Below the pieces are notes generated by a model, which saw only the letters and a program-made list of their open reading frames with translations, made no database searches and was not told the DNA's origin. From Flagellimonas yonaguniensis (GTDB lineage: Bacteria > Bacteroidota > Bacteroidia > Flavobacteriales > Flavobacteriaceae), in contig NZ_JARFVB010000012.1 of NCBI RefSeq assembly GCF_029193885.1, positions 50,887-114,886 of the forward strand: a DNA stretch of 64,000 nt, in the 5' to 3' direction. Below are positions 17,396 through 25,475 of the stretch, piece by piece (position 1 is the stretch's first letter; the number at the start of each line of letters is the position of its first letter). Position numbers and translations under genes: made by a program.

Positions 17396-17890
17396 GTGAA
17401 CAAAGAACTGGAACATCGTTTTGTGACGGAACTTGAGGACAATCAGAATATTGTCCACAAGGTGTGCAGTCTGTATACCAACGACAAGGATTCCCACAAC
17501 GACCTGTTCCAAGAAATCACTATACAGTTGTGGAAAGCTTATCCCAAGTTTCGGGGAGATGCCAAGTTCAGTACATGGATGTACCGCGTTGCTTTGAACA
17601 CGGCCATAACCCTGTACAGAAAATCAAAGAAAAGGGTCAAGACCCAGGATTTTGATTCGGTCCTTTATAAAATCAAGGCCACAGATTATGATGATACCGA
17701 GGAACGGCAATTGAAACTGATGTACGATGCCATTAAGCAACTTGGCGATATTGATAAAGCCTTGGTCTTTCTTTATCTGGAGGACAAGGATTATTCAGAA
17801 ATAGCCGAAACCTTGGGTATTACAGAAGTAAATGCACGAGTGAAGATGAGCAGGGTAAAAACTAAATTAAGAACCGTATTAAATCCGTGA
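17396..17890 (+). CDS. ECF-type RNA polymerase sigma factor
   Basis: Protein of 164 residues. Sigma region 2 spans about 15-80, with the core-binding pattern DLFQEITIQLWKAYPKF and the -10-binding WMYRVALNTA. Region 4, a helix-turn-helix, spans about 110-160 (YSEIAETLGITEVNARVKMSRV). The start is a GTG whose G is shared with the stop of a 9-codon open frame (17367-17396). Its stop lies just before a gene for a multi-pass membrane protein, the usual place for the cognate regulator, although that protein does not look like a typical single-span anti-sigma factor. Its target genes are unknown. Confidence 0.92.
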   Translation: MNKELEHRFVTELEDNQNIVHKVCSLYTNDKDSHNDLFQEITIQLWKAYPKFRGDAKFSTWMYRVALNTAITLYRKSKKRVKTQDFDSVLYKIKATDYDDTEERQLKLMYDAIKQLGDIDKALVFLYLEDKDYSEIAETLGITEVNARVKMSRVKTKLRTVLNP

Positions 17891-17892
17891 TT

Positions 17893-18537
17893 ATGTTGGA
17901 TGAACTGGAGCTCTTGAAAAAAGATTGGCAGAAGCGGGAAGCGAACCTTCCCAAACTGTCCTATGAGCAAATCTATCCGATGACCAAGAAAAAGTCGTCG
18001 TCCATAGTAAAATGGATTTTTTATATCAGCATTTTGGAATTTGTTTTCTGGGCAGCCATCAATGTTATTTTCAGTGGACCAGAGACCATGCAGGAGCTCA
18101 AGGACATGCATATCTATAAAGTAGTCATGGCCCTGAATGTCATCAACTATGCCATTATCCTTTACTTTATCTATAAATTTTATACCAATTACAGGAAAAT
18201 CTCTTTCACGGATTCCTCCAAAAATTTGATGCGGACCATTTTGAAGGTTAAACGAACGGTTACCCAATACGTGTGGTTCAACCTTATCATCTTTACAATA
18301 AGTGCAATTATTTATGCCTATGGAGTTTTACTATACACATCAGAAGGGCAAGAATTAGTTCAGGCTGCTGCACAAGATGGGGATAGTACTGAATTTTGGG
18401 CATTAATCATTGTGACTTCAATAGCTATCACAACAGCAATACTATTCATAATATGGCTGTTTTATAGACTTCTATATGGCATCCTGTTAAAAAAACTAAG
18501 AAAGAATTACAACGATCTTAAACGGTTGGAGGTTTAA
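17893..18537 (+). CDS. multi-pass membrane protein encoded with ECF sigma factor
   Basis: About 214 residues. A charged N-terminal helix (LDELELLKKDWQKRE, residues 2-16) is followed by four predicted membrane spans, grouped as two pairs (about 40-58, 74-93, 134-156 and 175-196). I start at the ATG at 17893; a GTG two codons earlier overlaps the sigma stop codon and could also serve. Coupling with the sigma gene suggests that it senses a membrane state and holds or releases the sigma factor through the N-terminal helix; this is inference from position. The 3' end overlaps the convergent acyltransferase gene by 4 bases. Confidence 0.7.
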   Translation: MLDELELLKKDWQKREANLPKLSYEQIYPMTKKKSSSIVKWIFYISILEFVFWAAINVIFSGPETMQELKDMHIYKVVMALNVINYAIILYFIYKFYTNYRKISFTDSSKNLMRTILKVKRTVTQYVWFNLIIFTISAIIYAYGVLLYTSEGQELVQAAAQDGDSTEFWALIIVTSIAITTAILFIIWLFYRLLYGILLKKLRKNYNDLKRLEV

Positions 18538-19355
18538 CCATCCAACTTGCCCTTGTAGCTATATCGTCTTTTTTGGTTTTCCTCTTCGTAGGCAAGTAGC
18601 TCCTTCTCCGAAATTACTTTAAGGAATGATGGATGCTGCTCAATGGCATACTCCAATTTCTCCAAAATCGCATCAATGGATTCGTTGTCGTAATCAATAT
18701 CCAATGGCTCCTTGATTTGCATGGATTGAAGAATCCCTTTCTTTTTTACCCTTAGTCCCTTTTTATCAAAAGAACGACGGAACCCATCAATCACTACGGG
18801 CACCACAACAGGCTTGTATTTTTTTATGATGTGCGCCGTGCCCTTTCGCAATGGTTTCCAAGGAGTGGTCGTACCTTGCGGAAAAGTGATTACCCAACCA
18901 TCATCAAGTGCTTTACCAATATTGGAGATATCACTGAATTTCACTTGGCGGTTCACATTCTTGCCATCCGCTCTCCATGTTCTTTCTATACTGATGGAAC
19001 CCGCGTAGGCCAGAATTTTGGTCAATAGACTCTTTCCCATGGTCTCCTTGGCCGCCACATAGTAAATGTTCAGTTTGGGATTCCAGAGATATCCTAAATT
19101 CTTGATATTATCGTCTCTGCCTTTTAAACTGGCATTGAACACATGGAACATAGCCACCACATCAGCAAAATAGGTTTGGTGGTTGCTCACGAAGAGCACA
19201 TTGTTCTCCGGAAGCTCACGGATAATCTGCGACCCTTCGATTTCCAAAGTATTAAAACCCTTATAGCGCTGATGTGTCATCATGCCTGCAATACGAATCA
19301 GCCATCGCTTTAAAAATAAAATATGACCAAAAGGATTTTTCTTAAACAGACCCAT
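18534..19355 (-). CDS. PlsC-like lysophospholipid acyltransferase
   Basis: Protein of 273 residues in the 1-acyl-glycerol-3-phosphate acyltransferase family, which adds a fatty acyl chain to a lysophospholipid at the inner membrane. The catalytic block reads VSNHQTYFADV (His59, Asp65), which is HX5D instead of the usual HX4D. The substrate motif reads TFPQGTTTPWKPLRKGTA in place of the more common FPEGTRS. The unusual spacing may belong to a Bacteroidota subfamily or mean a different acceptor, for instance an ornithine or amino lipid. It sits 41 bases downstream of the Nudix gene on the same strand. Confidence 0.8.
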   Translation of the reverse strand: MGLFKKNPFGHILFLKRWLIRIAGMMTHQRYKGFNTLEIEGSQIIRELPENNVLFVSNHQTYFADVVAMFHVFNASLKGRDDNIKNLGYLWNPKLNIYYVAAKETMGKSLLTKILAYAGSISIERTWRADGKNVNRQVKFSDISNIGKALDDGWVITFPQGTTTPWKPLRKGTAHIIKKYKPVVVPVVIDGFRRSFDKKGLRVKKKGILQSMQIKEPLDIDYDNESIDAILEKLEYAIEQHPSFLKVISEKELLAYEEENQKRRYSYKGKLDG

Positions 19356-19396
19356 GTAAAGTGTTGATTGTTGACGGCAAATTTACAAAATAGCGG

Positions 19397-20038
19397 TTAA
19401 AGCACTTGGCGCAAAAGCTCCTTGATCTCACTCAACATCATGGCCGTGGCGCCCCAAACCGTGTAACCATTTAATTTAAAGGCAGGTACATCTATATTTT
19501 TTGCGTAGGAGGTGCTCAAATTTTCTTGAATATGGTTGGAATCGTCCAAAAAATCCCTCAGATATACCTCTACCAAGCTTTCCACCTCACTTTCTTCCTT
19601 GATAAATGGTTGCGGATTTGGATAAATCCCAATGAACGGCCTTACCAAAAAGTTACTCGGGGGAATATACACTTCGCTGAGTTCCTTGATCACTTCCACT
19701 GCGCTGGGCGGCACCCCCACTTCCTCATGCGTTTCCCGCAAAGCGGTATCCATCAAATCTCTATCGATGCGTTCCACCTTCCCCCCAGGAAATCCGATTT
19801 GGTTGGAGTGAACGCCCTGATATACCTTTCTAAGGATCAAAAGCAATCGGGTTTCCTGCTCCACATCAGGGTAAAACAGTGCCATTACCCCTGCCCTTCT
19901 AGGGTTGGCATCCTGTACTCGATTGTCTTTCAACCATTGGATACGTAATTGAGGAGACATTTTATTATGGGAATCTTCCCCAGGAAGTGGGAGATTTTTT
20001 AATTTTAAAGCTAGTTCACAAAATTCATTAAAATTCAT
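19397..20038 (-). CDS. Nudix hydrolase, CoA pyrophosphatase-like
   Basis: Protein of 213 residues starting MNFNEFCELA. The Nudix box runs from Gly86 to about residue 109 (PGGKVERIDRD, then TALRETHEEVGV), with Asp92 where the signature usually has Glu; REXXEE is intact. The block before the box (LLLILRK, then NQIGFPGG) matches the CoA-diphosphatase subgroup, which cleaves CoA and related dinucleotides. The frame is open 29 codons further upstream, but that stretch lies antisense inside the cyclophilin gene. With the chosen start the two divergent genes overlap by 2 bases at their start codons (CATG). Confidence 0.83.
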   Translation of the reverse strand: MNFNEFCELALKLKNLPLPGEDSHNKMSPQLRIQWLKDNRVQDANPRRAGVMALFYPDVEQETRLLLILRKVYQGVHSNQIGFPGGKVERIDRDLMDTALRETHEEVGVPPSAVEVIKELSEVYIPPSNFLVRPFIGIYPNPQPFIKEESEVESLVEVYLRDFLDDSNHIQENLSTSYAKNIDVPAFKLNGYTVWGATAMMLSEIKELLRQVL

Positions 20039-20759
20039 GCTGTTGAGACAATCGGCTATAACTACAACTATACTATTTCTATTATTCGTTTCCTGCGGAG
20101 AATCCCCTAAAAAGGATAAGGACAAAGTTCAGGAAAATATTGCAAATACCGATACCGTCCCAAAAGTAGCGGTAGATTCCACGGAAATCCAGGAAGAAGA
20201 GGAAGAACCCTTCAAGCTTACAGAGGAAAATGCTATTGACTTCTTTTTTGACTATTCCAAAAAACTAAAAAAGGATAAGGTCAAGATTACCACTACCATG
20301 GGCAGTTTTACCGTGCAGCTGTATGATGATGTACCCTACCACAAAGCCAATTTCATCTATTTGGCAAGGCAAAAATATTTTGACAGCACCCAATTCCATA
20401 GGGTGGTCAAGGATTTCATCATCCAAGGTGGCAATTCGGATGACCGAAAAACAGCGAGCAAACGTGGAGACATAGGGCGGTATCTACTTCCGCCTGATGC
20501 CAATAAGGGCCACAGACACCACCGCGGTACCATTTCCATGCCCAGTAGCGAAAGGGACAACCCGCACAAACTGGCCTCTCCCTATGAATTTTTCATTGTG
20601 GTAACCGACCCTGGCTCCTATCACCTTGATGGTTCCTACACGCCATTTGGACGTGTGGTGGAAGGAATGGATGTTGTGGATGCCATCAACAATGTTCCCG
20701 TTGGGGATGGCGATTGGCCATGGCAAAATGTCTACATTCTAAAGGCTGAAGTATTGTAA
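20037..20759 (+). CDS. cyclophilin-type peptidyl-prolyl isomerase, lipoprotein
   Basis: Protein of 240 residues. A lipoprotein signal ends Phe-Val-Ser-Cys (Cys20), followed by a Lys- and Glu-rich linker to about residue 75. A cyclophilin domain then runs to the end, with VKITTTMGSFTVQLYDDVPYHKANFIYLARQ at its start cut here by normal family variation, and FHRVVKDFIIQGG as the active-site core containing the catalytic Arg. It probably assists folding of exported proteins at a membrane face in the periplasm. The ATG overlaps the start codon of the divergent Nudix gene. Confidence 0.9.
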   Translation: MLLRQSAITTTILFLLFVSCGESPKKDKDKVQENIANTDTVPKVAVDSTEIQEEEEEPFKLTEENAIDFFFDYSKKLKKDKVKITTTMGSFTVQLYDDVPYHKANFIYLARQKYFDSTQFHRVVKDFIIQGGNSDDRKTASKRGDIGRYLLPPDANKGHRHHRGTISMPSSERDNPHKLASPYEFFIVVTDPGSYHLDGSYTPFGRVVEGMDVVDAINNVPVGDGDWPWQNVYILKAEVL

Positions 20760-20769
20760 TCGGTATCCA

Positions 20770-21273
20770 TCATGATGCTTTTTTGAAGAGATTTTTGCCA
20801 AATAGCAAACCTTGGGAATAACCTTCCTTTTGATTTTTCAGTGGTAGATCTTTCTTTTCAAACACTTGTTTTCGTTCATAAATGGCAACAAGGGCCGCTA
20901 TGATGATGATATTTTTCATGATGTATTGCCCTACCAAGGTCAGAGACAACGGCTCTTCGCCAAAAACATCATTTGGAAAAAAGAAAAGTGGTGCGAAAGT
21001 ACATACCATATGGGCCAAAGCCAATAGTACAGCCTGCCTTCTGAAAAATCCAAAGACCAATAAGAATCCCAACCCCACTTCCCAAAAGGCAAGCAGGATT
21101 ATGGAAACCTCATCGGGTATCATCCCAAAAGTGAGATGATGGATGGTATTTTTTGCCAGATCCTCAGCTGGACTAAGGTTCGGGACAAATTTCAATGCCC
21201 CAAACCAACAATATACCAAACCGATAGCAATAGCAATAAAACGATTTTTTCTGGTAGGATTTGAACGGTGCAT
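20770..21273 (-). CDS. DoxX-like small membrane protein
   Basis: Protein of 167 residues with four predicted membrane spans (about 12-28, 53-75, 81-99 and 112-129). The pattern LVYCWFGALKFVPNLSPAE resembles the start of DoxX / DUF417-like proteins, where such sequence surrounds the first span. Family members are linked to redox or quinone-related functions in a few cases, but this protein has no motif that decides its role. It starts 9 bases after the stop of the TonB receptor gene, so the two are very likely one operon and the protein may take part in handling what the receptor imports. Confidence 0.65.
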   Translation of the reverse strand: MHRSNPTRKNRFIAIAIGLVYCWFGALKFVPNLSPAEDLAKNTIHHLTFGMIPDEVSIILLAFWEVGLGFLLVFGFFRRQAVLLALAHMVCTFAPLFFFPNDVFGEEPLSLTLVGQYIMKNIIIIAALVAIYERKQVFEKKDLPLKNQKEGYSQGLLFGKNLFKKAS

Positions 21274-21282
21274 ACCTGTATT

Positions 21283-23934
21283 TTAAATTTTCATGTTGAT
21301 TCCAAATATGATTTGACGAAAACCACCACCGAACACTCCCGAAGTGGCCCTGTTCAATCGCGAAGCCCTATAAATATTATCGGTAATGTTCTTTCCATTG
21401 ACAAAAATGGTCGCATCGATTTTCTTGCCGATGGTCATATCATAGTTCAAAAAAGCATCAATCGTGGTGTAAGCTGGCAATTGGCCAATGGCCCCATCTG
21501 CGGATTCGTTCACAAAATTGTGAAACTCGGTGTATTGCTTGCCCACATGGTGCACATTAAATCCGCTCGATAATCTTTTCCAATCATAATTGAGACCAAG
21601 GCTCATATTGATATTGGGCGTATACGGTGCCTCCGAATCTGAAAGTCCTTCATTACCAAATGTGATGACACTCCTAGTGATGTTGGGAAATTGGGAAGTA
21701 TCCACGGTTTGGTCGGTCAATAAGACTTCTCCACTTCCATTGTCCACATAAATTTCGTAAGCATCCCTGTTCGCATTTACCTTGTCCACATACTCGTTCT
21801 GCGTGGCGGTACCGTGAATAACCTGCGAAAAGAGATCTCTATCCTCCAATTTGCCCGCTTTTACCTTGGAATCCATATAGGTTACATTGCCCAAAAAGTG
21901 CAATTGATGCCCATTCATGTTCAAAAGCTCGGCATTGATGGCCATTTCCACTCCTTGCACATTGATTTCCCCCAACTCGGTAAACACTTCATTTCGTCCT
22001 CCAGCATAAAAGTTCCTGCTCGCATTGTGGAAATAGGTCAATTGTCCTTGGATACAATTGTCCAGTAGACTACCTCTCCAACCAATTTCCTTGTTCCAGC
22101 TCAACTCCGGTTCAATATTGATGCTCTGTCCCGCCAATGGATTGGTAACCACTCCGTCTTGCTCCACCAAAAACCCGAATACTTTAGAAGGTGCTATCAT
22201 CCCTTGGTACACACTACCGTAAAATTCACCATTGCCATAATCGTAATTTACCGTGATTCCAGGTAAAAATTGATTGTACACATTTGGCTCCCTGCCTTCC
22301 GTGGTACTTTCCAAATCAGGATTTTGCGACAAGGCCAAAAGGTCCTGCCGGAACATATCCACGTGCTCGAAACGAAGAATAGGTGTCACTCCCCATTTTC
22401 CAAAATGGAACTCATTTCGGATATATCCATTGGCCGACCACAACCGATACCACAGATCTTTGGTCGCCGTCCCATACCTGGCCCATCTGGAATTGTCCGC
22501 CTCCAAGAAAACATCCTTGAAGGTTTCACGGTGCAGGTTGATGCTGCCCTCGAACTCACTTGGAGCACCAAAGGCCTCCCAATCTGCGTTTACGGTTTCC
22601 TTGATTCCGGAAACACGATAAATCCAACGACTGTCCGTAGTGCTTTCCTGTCCATTTTCCACTCGACCGACGATGACATAATCCTCATCATCAAATGTTC
22701 TTCCCGCTAAATATCCATATCTATCATTAAAAATTTCATCGCCCACATAATCCTGAACTTCGGAGGCCCGAACCTTAGCAGTGACCTGTCTCCACCAATC
22801 CCGTTCAAAATCCGATGCATACACTTTTGTGGTAAAGCTCAAATCATCCTTTGGGAGCCATTTATGGATTATATCCACACCGTAACGTCTCATGATAAAT
22901 TGATCTGCATCCAAAGGGTTTTGGGACGGATCTGCTTCAAAAGTAAAAGGGGTCTGGGAACTCAAAGAAGCCTGATTGTCCTCAAACTGTCCACTGACCT
23001 TGAAATAAAGTGATTGATTTTCGGACAGTTTGGCAAAAATCTTGGCATTTAGGTTCAAGATCTCGACGGATGAATTATCGGTGAATCCATCAAACTTCTT
23101 ATAAACGCCCTCGACCAATCCACCTATATCATTCCAAGTACCTCCATAAGAAAACAGCCCTGAAGTATAGTTTCGCTGACCTCCCGTCAATTTGAGTCGC
23201 AGGGTCGGTTTTTGTGGTGGTAGGGCCGTAATATAGTTCACAGCGCCGTACATGTTGTTGGGACCATACCGTAGCAAATCCGCCCCTTTGTACACTTCAA
23301 TGGAAGTAATGCGATCACTCACAGGATTGTAATATGCTCCTGGCGCTATGTAAGGTGCAGGAGCCGATGGGGTGCCATCTTCCATCAACAACACCTTTTT
23401 GGAACGCCTTCCCCACGAACCTCGAATACTGATGTTCGGTCGGTTGGACAATCCCATATCACCCACTATGTTGACACCTGGAATAGTTCGCAGCACCTCT
23501 TCGGTACTCAACGGATTGATATTCTTCAAGGAAACGGGATTGATCCTGAAATTGCTCCCTTTAAACTCACTTTTGAAATTTTTGGGCGAAGCACTTACAA
23601 TTACTTCGCTCAATGTGGTGTTGGACCTTTTTAATGCAATGGTTCCCAAATCGTGGCTGTCAGGTATGGACACTTCCCATTCTTCATAACCCAAATACTT
23701 TACTGCAAGTGAGCTATCATCAGAATCTGCTTGAACCTCAAAATTCCCAAAATCATCGGTCAAGGTTCCTTTATTGCTGGGTTTGAGAACAATTTGGGCA
23801 CCGATCAAGGGTTGACCATCAGTGGCATCCACCACTTTTCCCTTTAGGCTCTCCTGGCTCTGGGCCTGAAAACCATGGAACAAAATAGATATGAAAAATA
23901 GAATTTGAACTGGAGAAACAACTGTTGTATTCAT
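21283..23934 (-). CDS. TonB-dependent receptor, FecA-like, with carboxypeptidase-regulatory-like domain
   Basis: Protein of 883 residues. Signal peptide (1-26), then a beta-sandwich domain (about 28-115; GKVVDATDGQPLIGAQI, typical of CarboxypepD_reg-like), a plug domain (about 125-230, with IPGVNIVGDMG and VEVYKG-type IEVYKGADLLRYG) and a barrel to the C terminus (IIFGINMKI). It lacks an N-terminal signalling domain of the FecA/FecR type. The best guess is import of a ferric chelate, from the general likeness of the plug and barrel to FecA; no SusD partner is present, which argues against polysaccharide import. The leader holds a perfect 10-bp inverted repeat, a candidate operator. Confidence 0.9.
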   Translation of the reverse strand: MNTTVVSPVQILFFISILFHGFQAQSQESLKGKVVDATDGQPLIGAQIVLKPSNKGTLTDDFGNFEVQADSDDSSLAVKYLGYEEWEVSIPDSHDLGTIALKRSNTTLSEVIVSASPKNFKSEFKGSNFRINPVSLKNINPLSTEEVLRTIPGVNIVGDMGLSNRPNISIRGSWGRRSKKVLLMEDGTPSAPAPYIAPGAYYNPVSDRITSIEVYKGADLLRYGPNNMYGAVNYITALPPQKPTLRLKLTGGQRNYTSGLFSYGGTWNDIGGLVEGVYKKFDGFTDNSSVEILNLNAKIFAKLSENQSLYFKVSGQFEDNQASLSSQTPFTFEADPSQNPLDADQFIMRRYGVDIIHKWLPKDDLSFTTKVYASDFERDWWRQVTAKVRASEVQDYVGDEIFNDRYGYLAGRTFDDEDYVIVGRVENGQESTTDSRWIYRVSGIKETVNADWEAFGAPSEFEGSINLHRETFKDVFLEADNSRWARYGTATKDLWYRLWSANGYIRNEFHFGKWGVTPILRFEHVDMFRQDLLALSQNPDLESTTEGREPNVYNQFLPGITVNYDYGNGEFYGSVYQGMIAPSKVFGFLVEQDGVVTNPLAGQSINIEPELSWNKEIGWRGSLLDNCIQGQLTYFHNASRNFYAGGRNEVFTELGEINVQGVEMAINAELLNMNGHQLHFLGNVTYMDSKVKAGKLEDRDLFSQVIHGTATQNEYVDKVNANRDAYEIYVDNGSGEVLLTDQTVDTSQFPNITRSVITFGNEGLSDSEAPYTPNINMSLGLNYDWKRLSSGFNVHHVGKQYTEFHNFVNESADGAIGQLPAYTTIDAFLNYDMTIGKKIDATIFVNGKNITDNIYRASRLNRATSGVFGGGFRQIIFGINMKI

Positions 23935-24042
23935 TGATGTGTATAAAACTTTTAATTATTGAATTGGTTATTTCAAAAGAACCAATGTAGCAGTATGTCC
24001 ACGGGGTTCGGATTAACGAAAAAGTAAAATTGACTAATGAGA

Positions 24043-24070
24043 GGTTAATGGTGCTAAACAACCATTAACC
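24043..24070. promoter_or_regulatory. perfect 10-bp inverted repeat upstream of TonB receptor
   Basis: GGTTAATGGT (24043-24052), an 8-base spacer, and ACCATTAACC (24061-24070). It lies between the TRIC-like gene and the receptor, 109 bases before the receptor start. No T run follows the stem on the minus strand, so it looks more like an operator than a terminator. Confidence 0.6.
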
Positions 24071-24097
24071 AATATTGAATAAGGGTTAGGGAAGCAA

Positions 24098-24712
24098 CTA
24101 TTGAGTCTGCTTTTTATAAAGACCGGGCAAGCTTATTTTGAAACGCACGGCCAACAACCTAAGGAATATGACCACCAAAATACCCGCGATATAGGCATAT
24201 TCTTCTTTAACGGGGAACTGTATGATCAAAAAGTAGCTCAACGCACCAAGTATACAAGCAGTCGCATAAATTTCCTTATGGAAAATCACAGGAATTTCAT
24301 TACAGAGAATATCCCGTATCACTCCACCAAAACAAGCGGTCATGGTACCCAAGAAGATGCACATTACAGGCAAGAGTTCGGCTTCCAACCCTTTTTCCAC
24401 GCCTACCATGGTATAAAGCCCGATACCTATGGTATCGAACAAGAACAACGACCTTCGGAGGTATTTGAGCTTGTTCACAAAAATGATGGCGAAAACCACT
24501 GAAATAAATATGGTAATGACATAGGTAAGGTCCTGCATCCAACCCACAGGGGTGTTTCCTATCAACAGATCACGCAAGGTACCTCCCCCGATAGCAGTCA
24601 CGAAAGCAATGATGAACACCCCGAAGAGATCCAAACGTTTTTCCATGGCCACCAACACTCCCGAAATGGCAAAGGCGATGGTACCCAAAATGTCGATGGT
24701 CAAATACAGCAT
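24098..24712 (-). CDS. UPF0126 / TRIC-like cation channel family membrane protein
   Basis: Protein of 204 residues with seven predicted membrane spans arranged as two similar halves. Each half holds a Gly-Gly motif followed by an Arg-Asp pair: AIGGGTLRDLLIGNTP (about 40-55) and ACFGGVIRDILCNEIP (about 126-141). These are the signature of the UPF0126 (YicG) family, related to trimeric intracellular cation channels; prokaryotic members conduct monovalent cations, while other suggestions include glycine transport. It starts 2 bases after the stop of the RDD gene, so both are in one operon. Confidence 0.9.
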   Translation of the reverse strand: MLYLTIDILGTIAFAISGVLVAMEKRLDLFGVFIIAFVTAIGGGTLRDLLIGNTPVGWMQDLTYVITIFISVVFAIIFVNKLKYLRRSLFLFDTIGIGLYTMVGVEKGLEAELLPVMCIFLGTMTACFGGVIRDILCNEIPVIFHKEIYATACILGALSYFLIIQFPVKEEYAYIAGILVVIFLRLLAVRFKISLPGLYKKQTQ

Positions 24713-24714
24713 AC

Positions 24715-25440
24715 CTACATTTTTTGGGTGTAGTAGTTATAATCTTTTAGTACTGTATCAATGTATTGTACGTCATAAAGATTGGAATTGGTTTTCAAGA
24801 TGCTGTCCACCTTAACACGAAGTGCAGTCAAGGTTTTAAAATCCCCACTTTTCTTGGCTATTTGGTAGGTTTCCTTAATCAAACGCACATCTTTATCGGT
24901 CAACAAGGTAACATTGGTAAACTGTGGAACGTAGGCTTCTTCCACTTCTTCCAAAATGGTATGGGAGACCTTGGTCTTTTTTTTGGTACTGATGACAACC
25001 GTTCCAGCAGCCGCATCGCCCACACGTTGTCTTTTTTCAGAAAAAAGAATGCTCAAAATACCTATGGAACCCAAAAAAATCCAGATGTCCACCAAACGCA
25101 GCATCCACCGGACCAAAAGATTGCTCCAATGTACAGGGGTACCATCCAACCGTACCACGCGCATTTTCATCAACATTTTGCCCACTGTTTTTCCGTTGAA
25201 CAAACTGTGCATCAACAAAGAATAGAACATTGCCGGCAAAAAAATAAGCATGGCCAATCCGCGCTGGGTCCAACTGTCCTCATAAACATACCCAATGGCA
25301 TCACTGATCAAACTCACTAGATAAGCGTACATATAAAGTATGAGACCGTCGATCAGAAAAGCAATAATTCGCTCGCCAATTCCCACGATCTTATAATCTA
25401 AGTTGACATTTTGCGTTGTATTGATTTGGAGGTTCTCCAT
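24715..25440 (-). CDS. RDD family membrane protein
   Basis: Protein of 241 residues. The RDD domain covers about 15-155 with three or four membrane spans, including IGERIIAFLIDGLILYMYAYL and the family Arg/Asp pair at VRLDGTPVHWSNLLVRWMLRLVDIW and DAAAGTVVI, split as usual. The C-terminal part (160-241) is soluble and helical. RDD proteins are of unknown function, some being linked to ion or sodium exchange. It is divergent from the SpoIIM-like gene with only 35 bases between the start codons, so the RDD-TRIC pair and the MoxR cluster probably share a control region. Confidence 0.88.
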   Translation of the reverse strand: MENLQINTTQNVNLDYKIVGIGERIIAFLIDGLILYMYAYLVSLISDAIGYVYEDSWTQRGLAMLIFLPAMFYSLLMHSLFNGKTVGKMLMKMRVVRLDGTPVHWSNLLVRWMLRLVDIWIFLGSIGILSILFSEKRQRVGDAAAGTVVISTKKKTKVSHTILEEVEEAYVPQFTNVTLLTDKDVRLIKETYQIAKKSGDFKTLTALRVKVDSILKTNSNLYDVQYIDTVLKDYNYYTQKM

Positions 25441-25475
25441 ATAAACGTAATTTTAGATCAAGGAAAATTCCATGT

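Noticed and set aside
23935..24042. Riboswitch in the TonB receptor leader
   Set aside because: I looked for cobalamin and TPP core motifs and found none; only inverted repeats are present.
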